The notes beneath the pieces were generated by a model. The model searched no databases. It had not been told where the DNA came from and worked only from the letters and a program-made list of their open reading frames with translations. The position numbers and the translations under genes were made by a program. 64,000 bases of DNA from Hypomesus transpacificus (Eukaryota; Chordata; Actinopteri; Osmeriformes; Osmeridae), in contig NW_025813703.1 in assembly GCF_021917145.1 (NCBI RefSeq), forward strand, positions 62,001-126,000, read 5' to 3'. Positions 24,561 to 34,300 of this stretch are shown here, in pieces. How positions within the stretch are numbered: the stretch's first letter is position 1; each line of letters starts with the position of its first letter.

Positions 24561-27500
24561 ACACTGTAGAGCACTTGTATGGAGTCCTTGAGTGCAGTAG
24601 CAGCTTTCAGACAGGAAGCTGGCGCCAGCTTTGCTTTTCCCCCCTCCCCCTTCTTCCCTTCCTCCCCTAATCCCCCCCCCTCTCCTATCCCTTCTCCATT
24701 ACTCCCCCTGTCCTCTACCCCTCCGCCCCCATCCCCCCCCCCCACCCTCTTCATTCTACTAAAGAGCACATGTTAAACCTATCGCAGGGAACGAGACCTT
24801 CCTGTCTGCAGGCTGGAATCTCAGGATCAGGTTAGTATGGTGGTGGGTGGGTGTTACTGGGGTGAGGAGTGAGGGCTACAGAGGGTGGGGGCATGGTGTC
24901 TGGGATATGGTCGGGTTCAGGACTAGGGTGGAGTATCGACGTCAGGGTTGGGACTGGGCAAACCAACGATAGCGGTGCGTACCGCGATAAAGACACTCAT
25001 TCAATTACAAGAAGAAAACCAGCACGGTGGGATGTTCGATATTGTCACTTCGATGCATCGGATTGGAGGGTCCAGGAAAGCGCATAACGATCAGGCAACG
25101 TTCGGTTGCGTGAACGCCCCCCCAATGCGCTCCCTCCGTGGCTCATGAACAGCGTGATAATGGAGCGTGCTACGGCCGACACGGAAAAGGCCAGTCATTG
25201 TTCGGTTGCACCCTCAACACAACAAAAGCAAACCTTGTGGCGTGAGATAATGAGTTCAAATGGTGAGGAAGAAGCTGTCGATAAGCTTGCCAGTATGGCA
25301 GTTAGTCTGACCGATCAGAGAACACGACGACCGTCCCAACCAAGAGCGGGAATCCAACCAATACTAAATGTTTACCCCATGGCTGCTTCCGCCCTTTGGA
25401 GCAGTCTGTACAGTGTTAGACAGGGGGGGCATGGGGGCAGGGTTAGGGCGGTGTCAGGGGCAGGGCTAGGTGTTAAGGTTTAGATAGGGTGACTAGATTG
25501 ACTCCAAGGATGCACAAGCTTATTGCTTATTGCCTCCCCATTTAAGATGTTCAGATATTTGTCTGTCCGGTCCTTGTCCTAGGAGTGGTGACGTCTCACG
25601 TGAGTGAAAAGGGTACAAGCAATTTGTATAAAATACATACTCCTTTTATTGTGTAATTTTGTTTGTTTGTTGTGTTACTACTAAGGGGGAGTCATGTTCA
25701 CTTTGTGGAGGTTTAATAGGCCTTTGAAGGAACAAGAATTCCTTCATAGGCCATTTGTTGATGTGTTGCGAAGCAGGATGGCAAAGTAGTACTTCATGAC
25801 AACTTTTTTTAAATGATTCTCAAAAATAAATTATCGATAGACATCACAGCGATGTCATGGAGCATGTCTGTTGGTGAACACACAACTATGAGGTTGGCCC
25901 TCAGCCTTAACAGATTTTCAGATAGAAATGCAGGGAATTGCAGTAATACTTAACCCTTTTTTAACTCAAATTATTATTATTTCCAAATAATATCCCATAT
26001 CTCATATATAGATAAGTACCCTTATCTCAAAACATGCCTAAAGAGCATGTTTATTAGTTGTACTTAGTGTATAATTTATTTTCAGAATATGGGCATAATT
26101 TGCATCTTACATTTAAAATAAATGATTTTGTCTTAGATGAAGTGGGAGATTTCTGATTGGGTCTGTAGAGCTTTTTGACTCCGGTCCTGATGAAAAAAAT
26201 ATTGTGCCAAGGTGCATTTGGTCAAGAACTGTCCTCAATTCCAGCACAGATGAAGAGGATGAGAACATTTCGAAAGATTGGAGATAATCTTGCATGGTGC
26301 AGAGTATTAAATGTTACAGCTATGGTACCTAACCCTGACAATGATTCAATTAGTTTGTTTGACCTGCTAAAGTACTGCTGATGTATTGAGAATAAAGTAC
26401 ATACACAACCCTGATGGAATACAGACAGGTCCACTGGGAGTTACTCCAGTCCAGAAAGTGGAGAAATATGTGCCATCCAGTGGGAAAAGTCCAGACAGTA
26501 GAAAGAGTTATGTAATAACACCACACACAAGAGATGCAACGCCATCTGGTAAATGGTGACAGAAGCGACCCTCTTCCATGCAAATATAAAGACAAAATCC
26601 CTCTTTTCTACATGTCAGAGCTGTGACAGAAAGTATTGATTCATCACGAAGACGGCGATCAAATCATAAGAATAAGTGCACAAGACAAGATCAGATCACA
26701 TGGGAGATGGATATGCATCAGCGTCTGTTCATGCCTGCCGTCATTAGAAAGTGCAATGGATCCTGAATGTACAACAAAACGCAGGACTGTCAGTATAACA
26801 CTGTGCTCTTAGTTATCATTCAAGTGACGTATCAGTAAGATTTCAGTCCAATAAACATTTAGGTTTAAGGTGTTCAAAGAAAGTATTTGGTACCAGTCAT
26901 CAAGTAGGTGACTGGTATCAATCTCAATCTCAGACAGGCAATGTCAATTAGTTTGCCAGATGACTAGTTAAATGGAAATGGAGGTTGTTCCACATAATTA
27001 TGCAAGTGACAGTTCTCATGCAATATGGGGAGGAAGAAAGATCTTAAGATGAAAAGGATTAAATAGTGCAGTGTCGTTTTTGTGAAAACTGACTAGAGAT
27101 CATCGAACTGTCAAAAGATTAGTGAGTGATTCAGAGCACAGACAAATTTTGGACAGATAAAAGGTTAATTAAGGACATTTTCTGTGAGACAAATTTATGG
27201 TATTAAAGAGGCAGCTATAAAACTGCCACTGCTGAGAAATGAACAGGTATTTGAAGCTGCCGGTGTTACTGGAATCCTGAGAACCTCTCACTGCAGATGT
27301 ATCCCAGTTAGAACCATTGGGAAAATGAGGTCAAACTTCTGAGTTCATCTTTGAAACTTGTTACGGTCAAGAAAGCCAATAAACTGATTTCTTATTTGGA
27401 AAACTACAACCTAATTTGAGAAAGCCCTGTTGTTTTGTTTTGTATTTGTCCTATTTTTATTGTATTATTCTTTTATGCCTTTTTGTATTTTGTTTTATTG

Positions 27501-29996
27501 TTATTATTCCTGGTTGTGCTCAACCTGAGGCAGAGATTCTGTAGTTTGTGTGACAACCTTGTGCCTTTCTGTGACAACCTATCCCATCTGCAACTTTCTT
27601 TTATGGCTATTTTGCTGCTGTCGAAACAGAACAAAACAGAAGAAATAGAAAAATCAGAAGCAGGTGTGTTGGAGCAGGGAAACCTCTAAAACATGCAGGA
27701 CAGGCTGCCTAGAGGACCAGGGTTGAGGACCGCAGCTCTAAACCATTCAGAAAGACGTGTCCCCAAAGTGAGGGTTTTGTCATGCATTTCCCCAATGTCG
27801 GCTTAAGTAGGTCTGTGTGTGATTGTGACTGTGGGGGAGTGACTGTGTGTATGAGGCTGTGTGATGGTGTGACTGTTTGTGTGACTGTGTGGCTGTGTGT
27901 GTGAGGCTGTGTGACTGTGTGACTGTCGGGGTGTGACAGTGACTGTTTCCTACCTCCTCATCCGAGGTGTCCTGTTCGTACTCGTCCCTCAGCATGGTAC
28001 TCAGTCCTCTCTCTTCCATCCCCCTCTCCTCTTCTCCACTCTCACCACATACTTTCTTCACCTTCTTTTTTTTCACCTTCTTCAATAAAGAACCGTCTTC
28101 CTGCAGGGCACAGAATACTCAGTTTAAGAAGATGACAGAGGGTGTCCATGTTTTACAGATTGTCACAAGGAGGGATCCTCAATGATAAAACGATTCACCA
28201 CCACGCTTTCTCCAATCTCTCCAGACTCTAGTAGACTACAATAATTAACACCTTTGTGAAAACTCTGTCCTCTTCCAGGGATTGAAGAATTGCTTCACAA
28301 CAATTAGAGTTCTGCCCTGTCAAACTGTGAAAGACATGGCTGGGTTACAGCTCCCCCCAATGGTCAGGAAAAAGAACACATCTTTCGCACTTACCTGAAC
28401 TGAGACCAGTCACACCGTTACAGAAAGAGAAGCTGTTACAAATAGACCAATCACACTGTTGCAGATCTACGACTACAACTACGTTTACTTGCACCAAATA
28501 TTTAGATTTTTGCCTTTATTCTGGAACATAAACACAACATTCCTGCTCATATGTTTACATGTCAAATGAAAATATATATCCCCCCTAATATTCCTGTTCA
28601 CATCGCAGCCGTGCTTACTCCGATTAACTAGTTGGCTTGTGTACAACGCACAGAGCTGACAGTGAGACAGTGTGTTGCAAAGTGCATTAAAAAACAACAG
28701 AAATGCTGATTCTGAATATGCTGCATACATCTCCAAAGAAGGCTCCTACGACCCAAATCATATCTGCATATGCCACGTCTTCATTAGAAAATGCTACATT
28801 CAGAATATGGCCTAATTCAGAATATCTCAAAGAATTGATATCCTGAATAATAGTGGGATACTAGTGTGCATGTAAACATTCTCACTATTACAGAGAGAAA
28901 CCAGTCACACTGTTACGAGACACACCAGTCAAGATGGCTACCTGAACATCTTCCTTTTCTGGGCTCTCAGCTCCACTGCTGATCTCCAGGGGTCCATCGA
29001 TGACAGCCAGATCTTCCTCATCGTCACTGTCGCTCCCCGATTCCTCCAGCCCTGAGAACACACTCTCCTCACTGTCAGAAGCATCCTCTTCCTCCTTTTC
29101 CAGGGTCAGGTCTATGCTGAACAAGGGAAGCTGGGAGGAGAGATGACATGTAGAAACATCAGGATAGTCTGCAGTGTGACACTCGTCAGCTACATTACAT
29201 CAACCAGCCAACCGGGACTTAGCGCTAAACTGTGCAATAAAACAAGCATTTTGTCTCCATGAAGTTATTTCAAGCCAAGGTCAGCTTTGAGCCAGTTAGA
29301 TTGTTCTTCAACACTTATCATTTCGGTTATGATTTGATTAAGGGGCAATAAGTTCATTATATTAAAAGTTGCTGCCTTTTCTGGAGGTCTGTTTTAGACT
29401 GGCCATGTCTCTTTCACAGTCTTAAGCCAGGCTACTGTTCATGTTCTGAAAGCTTTTGAGATAAATTACTTGACAAGTATAAATGCTTTCAAGTTTTTAA
29501 TTGCAAATGCTTCCAAGGGCATCGAAGGAATACAATGTAACAAATAAAGAGTGCAAAAGCATCTACTAAATCGGTGTAACGATTGAGGGTAATAACCCGT
29601 GGGCTAGTTATATTTTTTAACTTTGGTTCGAATCGTACTTAATTCTCCGTGGATGCTTTTTGCTCATAAAAACAGACAACCGCTGCCACCGGAACCTACA
29701 GATACTCGCTACATCAAGCACACACTACCTTTATAGAAGACTGAACTGGGATGCTAACTGGACAAGAAAGATTCAAATCTCATTCCGGCCATGCGTTCTT
29801 GATAGCTAGTAGCAAGCTAGCACAGCGGTATAAGCTGGCCGCTCGGTTTCAGCTAACCGGTTAACATTACATCTAAAACGGCATTGTGCTGTACCTTGTC
29901 ATCCTCTTCTTCTACGCTCCTTTTCTTCACACTCTTTTCTTTAGCCTTGCTCATGTTTGTACAGTCTGTGTTGTACTCGAGCTTCTGTGTCGGCAT
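13589..29996 (-). CDS. bop1: BOP1 ribosome biogenesis WD-repeat protein
   Basis: BOP1 (yeast Erb1) works with PES1 and WDR12 in the nucleolus for 28S/5.8S rRNA maturation. Sixteen coding exons (minus, 5' to 3') are 29895-29996, 28942-29130, 27954-28100, 19045-19199, 18770-18887, 18051-18152, 17731-17943, 17209-17370, 16994-17074, 16840-16909, 15550-15682, 15254-15434, 14514-14805, 14070-14154, 13825-13932 and 13589-13742. They total 2,292 nt and 763 aa (human 746). An acidic N-terminus ([16 protein letters not shown]) precedes the BOP1NT domain ([30 protein letters not shown]). WD40 blades follow ([44 protein letters not shown]) and the end is [11 protein letters not shown]. The start may instead be MSKAKEK at 29954. 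Intron 3 (8.75 kb) hosts SCX on the other strand. Confidence 0.97.
14200..14512 (-). repeat. Degenerate AGCCTAGC repeat in BOP1 intron
   Basis: About eight imperfect copies of a 40-45 bp unit (TAGCCTAGCATGTCTTAGC, GGGACTAGCCAGGCAC) fill the intron between BOP1 exons 13 and 14 up to the splice donor. Confidence 0.75.
14885..15060 (+). repeat. Tandem repeat in BOP1 intron
   Basis: Three to four copies of a unit near 55 bp (TTATCCATCTCTAGTGTTTG, then ATGTGCTAATGCTAACCC). A poly-G run (14830-14845) and GT run sit just to the left. Confidence 0.7.
15776..15822 (-). mobile_element. Teleost SINE tail fragment
   Basis: On the minus strand, CACTTTGGATTAAAGTGTCT followed by GCGAAATGAATCC matches the common fish SINE tail (CTTTGGATAAAAGCGTCTGC then TAAATGAAT). 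No tRNA head is visible nearby. Confidence 0.55.
18003..18036 (+). repeat. (GT)n microsatellite in BOP1 intron
   Basis: About 17 GT units sit close to the BOP1 exon 6 donor (18051). A second shorter run (17708-17729) abuts the exon 7 donor, placing simple repeats directly at two 5' splice sites. Confidence 0.9.
18180..18690 (+). repeat. Purine-rich 36-bp-class minisatellite in BOP1 intron
   Basis: About 14 copies of AGATGGGGATGAAGAGACAG followed by AGAGAGGGAGAG, with a variant ending GTGAAGAAAG. The array runs from just beyond the exon 6 acceptor (18152) almost to the next exon. It opens all three minus frames but has no coding features. Confidence 0.95.
19205..19625 (+). repeat. 23-bp minisatellite with CCCTAACCC cores
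   Basis: About 18 copies of CACAACCCAGACCCTAACCC plus CGT, starting six bases from the BOP1 exon 4 acceptor (19199). Each unit contains a telomere-like CCCTAA. Confidence 0.95.
19725..20155 (+). repeat. 39-bp minisatellite
   Basis: Eleven nearly identical copies of a 39-bp unit (CTGCTGCAGTCTGGCAGGAC then ACAGACCCAGTCTGTAACC). One copy has an extra GAG. Because 39 is divisible by three, long frames stay open on both strands; they are repeat translations, not genes. Confidence 0.95.
20255..20645 (+). repeat. Purine-rich (GGAGGA) block upstream of SCX
   Basis: Irregular GAGGAGGA and GGGACAGGGAAGGAGGAAGA units end 25 bases before the SCX TATA box. They could form triplex or influence the promoter, but no factor site is claimed. 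Confidence 0.7.
20671..20678 (+). promoter_or_regulatory. TATA box of SCX
   Basis: TATAAAAG in a GC-rich setting (CCCAGCTATAAAAGGGGCAC) lies 570 bases upstream of the SCX ATG. Transcription would begin near 20700, giving a 5' UTR of about 550 nt. It is a consensus element, and no competing TATA lies between it and the ATG. Confidence 0.6.
21249..23985 (+). CDS. scx: Scleraxis bHLH transcription factor, nested in BOP1 intron 3
   Basis: Scleraxis drives tendon and ligament progenitor programmes by binding E-boxes as an E-protein heterodimer. Exon 1 is 21249-21746 (166 codons, donor GTGAGT) and exon 2 is 23953-23985 (10 codons plus TAA, acceptor TTTTTCAG). The intron is phase 0 and the product is 176 aa. 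The bHLH runs about residues 62-112: [20 protein letters not shown], then [20 protein letters not shown] and [10 protein letters not shown]. The tail [20 protein letters not shown] ends LRS, as expected for scleraxis. It lies inside BOP1 intron 3 on the opposite strand, as in mammals. Teleosts have two copies (scxa, scxb); this sequence alone does not say which. The intron holds simple repeats. Confidence 0.95.
21765..22000 (+). repeat. Purine-rich repeat in SCX intron
   Basis: GAGAGAGGGAGGAGGGGAGA-type units begin 20 bases after the SCX exon 1 donor. No gene signal. Confidence 0.8.
22697..22744 (+). repeat. (GT)24 microsatellite in SCX intron
   Basis: Uninterrupted dinucleotide run, preceded by CGCAC. 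Confidence 0.95.
23025..23315 (+). repeat. (GA)n-rich microsatellite block in SCX intron
   Basis: Long runs of GAGAGA with CAGAGA and CAAAGA interruptions, including a pure run near 23195-23230. A short TATATATA lies at 23046-23055. Confidence 0.9.
24010..24290 (+). repeat. 20-bp minisatellite after SCX exon 2
   Basis: About 14 copies of ACACCCCCCAGGACCCTACC start 25 bases past the SCX stop, so they are probably part of the SCX 3' UTR. CA runs follow at 24459-24489 and 24547-24563, with a poly-C tract at 24530-24546. Confidence 0.9.
24570..27953. other. BOP1 intron 3, no gene recognised
   Basis: AT-rich single-copy-looking DNA. At 24950-25370 there are GGGCAAACCAACGATAGCGG and short frames, without a complete ORF or clear ends. 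At 26170-26300 an acidic frame reads [14 protein letters not shown], faintly like the N-terminus of a piggyBac-type transposase, but stops follow at once. From 27180 to 27420 broken frames continue. These may be decayed DNA transposons; no family is claimed. Confidence 0.4.
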
Positions 29997-30650
29997 GCTG
30001 CGGACATCAACAGCGGTCCATGTGGGGTTTGTGGAGTAAAGGGGTCGAAGTTGAGAGTGTAGATTAGATGGGTACACTCGTTTTGGCTACACGTGGATGG
30101 AACCGGCGGGCTGCATTGAAATTACACACGCGAGATTTAAGGTGTGCTCTATGGGACGGGCGTTTGATGCAAATTAAAATTCTATCTTAATGTTCAATTT
30201 TGTATTATATATTTATATTTTTTTTTACATTTAATGAAATTCATGAATGTGAAGTGTATGTATCATGTATGTATCTGGCAAGTTTTTGTTGATGATGTCA
30301 CACACATGCGACAACTACCATGCGCCTGTGCAATGGGCATTATTTACGCAGTTCGTACTTGAGAGACATGTAGATTGGATGGAAATTTCCATCTCTTATA
30401 GTTATCGACCATACAAGGTCCCACTCCCATACTTATACGCTACAGTTTTGAATATTTGGATCCCGTTAAACTCTGTAACCGCCTATGTCGTAGTTACAGC
30501 TTAAACTGCGCTGTCAATAATATTACGCTCGTTTAGGCTTTGTTTTTCTTTCGAGCGCCCCCCCTTGTGTCGGTGGCTATTTTTGGAGTCTCCTAGCTCG
30601 TTAGCTAGCTGTAAACTTAGCAAGCTTTTTTTTTTTTTTACTGTGTTGTG
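29997..30650. promoter_or_regulatory. Bidirectional BOP1/HSF1 promoter region
   Basis: The two start codons diverge across 654 bases. In mammals Hsf1 and Bop1 are also a head-to-head pair sharing a promoter. I see no clear TATA box at either end and no perfect heat shock element (inverted nGAAn triplets). An ACACACGCGAGATTT segment (30124-30138) and TTTCGAGCGCCCCCCC (30549-30564) are the more GC-rich spots. Function is inferred from the arrangement. Confidence 0.6.
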
Positions 30651-31261
30651 ATGGAGTTCCACGGTGGCGGGTCTGGCGGTGTTATAGTCAGCGGCAGTAA
30701 CGTACCAGCTTTTCTCACCAAACTGTGGACTTTAGTTGAAGATCCGGACGCCGATCCACTCATTTGCTGGAGCCCTGTAAGTTACTACGACTGTGTGTAC
30801 TGGCAAAGCTACGAGGTTAGCTACAGTAGCCTGCCCAAATAAGATGGCATTTATCAATACTATCCAACATTGTGTAGCATACAGGTTAATGTTAGTGGTA
30901 GTGAGGTTACACTTCCAGCTATTAGTTTAGCTAACGATATGATATAGTTGGTTTCCCTAATTAGCTCTAGCTAGATCGTTGTTAAGATCAAGGTAGCCTG
31001 TGTCAGACACACGTTAGCCGAACTGGTTCGCAAGTTAGCTAGGCTAGGAGTAACCAGGCAGCTGTTGTATAGTCTGCGTTAACGGATTGCGGGATTTGGG
31101 AGTTTGGGATTGCTAAATTATCTAACCCCAACTAGCTAGTGGACTAAAACTGAAATGTTTGACACTTTTGAAGCAGCTGTTCGACTGTTGATTGCAGACG
31201 TCCCTAAATCTTAAATAACCAGCTGCTGAATGGGAATGCGTTGTTGTAGCTAACTGTTAAT

Positions 31262-31307
<46 letters not shown>

Positions 31308-34300
31308 CAAAGATGTACAGAGCGTAAAATATAAATAGTTAACATGGTAATATGGGGACACGGTGTGATTTAAATAAAGAAATACAATTAAATATGTACA
31401 TGCGCGGAAGTAAATACAACAAACCAACTTAAGTTTAACTACTGGAAGTAATTGTTCACAGGCTTGCTACGTAGGAACAACTCTTGCAGCAAGATGCGTC
31501 ATAGGATGACGGGAGAAGAGGGTAGAGTCTAACTTTATCGGAATGTTAGCTAGAGTGTTTATCGACCATTGTGTGAGACCTGGCAACAGCAGACTGTCGC
31601 TGCTATTGGTTTGAGTTATTAGGTTGGTTTTGGGTGCTGATCTGTAGGCGTCTGTGACGTTGTTTGTAAAAGGTCTCTAAAATAAGATTTGATTTGACCA
31701 GAGCTTGATGGGCATGCTGTCTCACTTCCCAGAACAAAAATAAAGCTCAGACCGTTCTTTGACTCTGACCACTGAAATATTGTTGGAACTGATGCACTTC
31801 TGATTCTTGACTTTCTGCTGTACTTTCTATTTGTATTGTATGTTGCTTTGGATAAAATCATCTGCTAATGTATTGTGACGTTGTCCCAGAATGGAAATAG
31901 TTTCCACGTGTTCGATCAGGGCCGCTTCTCCAAAGAGGTTCTGCCGAAGTTCTTCAAACACAACAACATGGCTAGCTTCGTCCGCCAGCTCAACATGTGT
32001 GAGTATCCTCCCCCTCCTGTTCTCCCTCGTTTGTCCTCACCCTTCGTGTCCTCCTCACCCTTCGTTTGTCCTCACCCTTCGTGTGTCCTCACCCTTCGTG
32101 TGTCCTCACCTTCGTGTCCTCCTCACCCTTCGTTTGTCCTCACCCTTCGTGTCCTCCTCACCCTTCGTGTGTCCTCACCCTTTGTCTCCTCACCTTTCGT
32201 GTGTCCTCACCCTTCGTGTGTCCTCACCCTTCGTGTGTCCTCACCCTTCGCGTCCTCCTCACCCTTCGCGTCCTCCTCACCCTTCGTGTCCTCCTCACCC
32301 TTCGTGTGTCCTCACCCTTCGTGTCCTCCTCACCCTTCGTGTCCTCCTCACCCTTCGTGTCTCCTCACCCTTCGTGTCCTCCTCACCCTTCGTGTCCTCC
32401 TCACCCTTCGTGTCTCCTCACCCTTCGTGTCCTCCTCACCCTTCGTGTGTCCTCACCCTTCGTGTCCTCCTCACCCTTCGTGTCTCCTCACCCTTCGTGT
32501 CCTCCTCACCCTTCGTGTGTCCTCACCCTTCGTGTGTCCTCACCCTTCGTGTCCTCCTCACCCTTCGTGTCTCCTCACCCTTCGTGTCCTCCTCACCCTT
32601 CGTTTCTCCTCACCCTTCGTGTCCTCCTCACCCTTCGTGTGTCCTCCTCACCCTTCGTGTCTCCTCACCCTTCGTTTCTCCTCACCCTTCGTGTCCTCCT
32701 CACCCTTCGTGTCCTCCTCACCCTTCGTGTGTCCTCCTCACCCTTCGTGTCCTCCTCACCCTTCGTGTCCTCCTCACCCTTCGTGTGTCCTCACCCTTCG
32801 TGTGTCCTCACCATTCGTGTCCTCCTCACCCTTCGTGTCCTCCTCACCCTTCGTTTCTCCTCACCCTTCGTTTCTCCTCACCCTTTGTGTCCTCCTCACC
32901 CTTCGTGTGTCCTCCTCACCCTTTGTGTCTCCTTACCCTTCGTTTGTCCTCAACCCTCCTGTCCTCCCTCCACCTGTATCCTCACCCCTCCTGTTGGACT
33001 GGGCAACATGGCCTAAATAAATAAAAATACACAAATACTACAAAGGAAACTAGAGAGGGTACCATTTCTGGGGAAATTGTAGGGTGTGCTTGCTTGCGTC
33101 GGTTGCAGATGGGTCCGTTTATTATGAAACAAGCTATCCTAACAACGTTGTCACCAGCAGTATGTTTCAGATGGAATCGCGGTTGCATGACATATTGTTG
33201 GAATTGTAGAGACGAGTTGGATTCTAAATCCCAGTTCCCCCCCCCCTGTGTGTCTCTGTCCAGACGGCTTCCGGAAGGTGGTGCACATCGAGCACGGCGG
33301 CCTGCTGAAGCCGGAGAGGGACGACACAGAGTTCCAGCACCCAGACTTCCTCCGGGGACAGGAGCACCTGCTGGAGAACATCAAACGCAAAGTCACAAAC
33401 GTACAGTCCACTGTTCTTGACCAGTCTGCCTGACAGATACGCTTGTTCAGTGTCTCTCTCTGTTTCTCTGTCTCTCTCTCTGTTTCTGTCTCTGTTCCCT
33501 GTCTCTCTCTCTGTTACTCTCTCTCTCTCTGTTTTCTGTTTCTCTGTCTCACTCTGTGTTACTGTGTCTCTGTCTCTTTCTGTTTTGCCGTCTTGTTTGT
33601 TCCTGTCTCTACCTCTCGCTCTCTGTCCCCTTTGTTTGTTTTCGTCTCTCTTCTGTCTGTTGCTGTGCTTTCTTCTGTCGAGACTCCTCCTTCCTTCTCT
33701 CTGTGTCTGAGGGGACATCATGTCGGGATAGCTAATCTGAAGCCAGCATGGTCTACCATCTGGGGATTAAATCTTTGAGGATCTGGTAATCTGAATGTAT
33801 AATCTGGCCAGGCCAGAATCTTTGACAAGCAGGACCAGACTGCTCCTTCAGGATCCATGCTTTTTTCTGTGTGTGTGTGTGCGTGTGTGTGCGTGTGTGT
33901 GTCTGCCTGAGTGTATGTGTGGACGCTACCTGCTAAACGTGCCCTATGGTCTCCCAGGTGTCCAGTCTGAAGCAGGAGGACCTGAAGATCAGCACGGACG
34001 ACGTGTCCAAGATCCTGACTGACGTGCAGCACATGAGGGGCAAGCAGGAAAACATCGACTCCAAGATCATTGCCATGAAACAGTGAGGGGACACACACAC
34101 AGACATGCATACACCAACAACAATTAACTCACATGCCACACACATTTATGCATGTTTTAAATGTGTTTGCCCAATGCGTGTGTGTGTGTGTGCACAGTGA
34201 GAACGAAGCCCTGTGGAGGGAAGTGGCCAGTCTAAGGCAGAAACACACCCACCAGCAGAAAGTCGTTAACAAGGTAAACACACACACACACACCCCCAAA

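Noticed and set aside
26170-26310. piggyBac-like transposase start
   Set aside because: One acidic phrase only, with stops soon after and no TTAA-flanked termini found; too weak to annotate.
31875-33024. Three overlapping 316-381-codon plus ORFs
   Set aside because: HSF1 exon 2 reading through into the intron 2 minisatellite; the HSF1 frame is restored by exon 3 at 33264.
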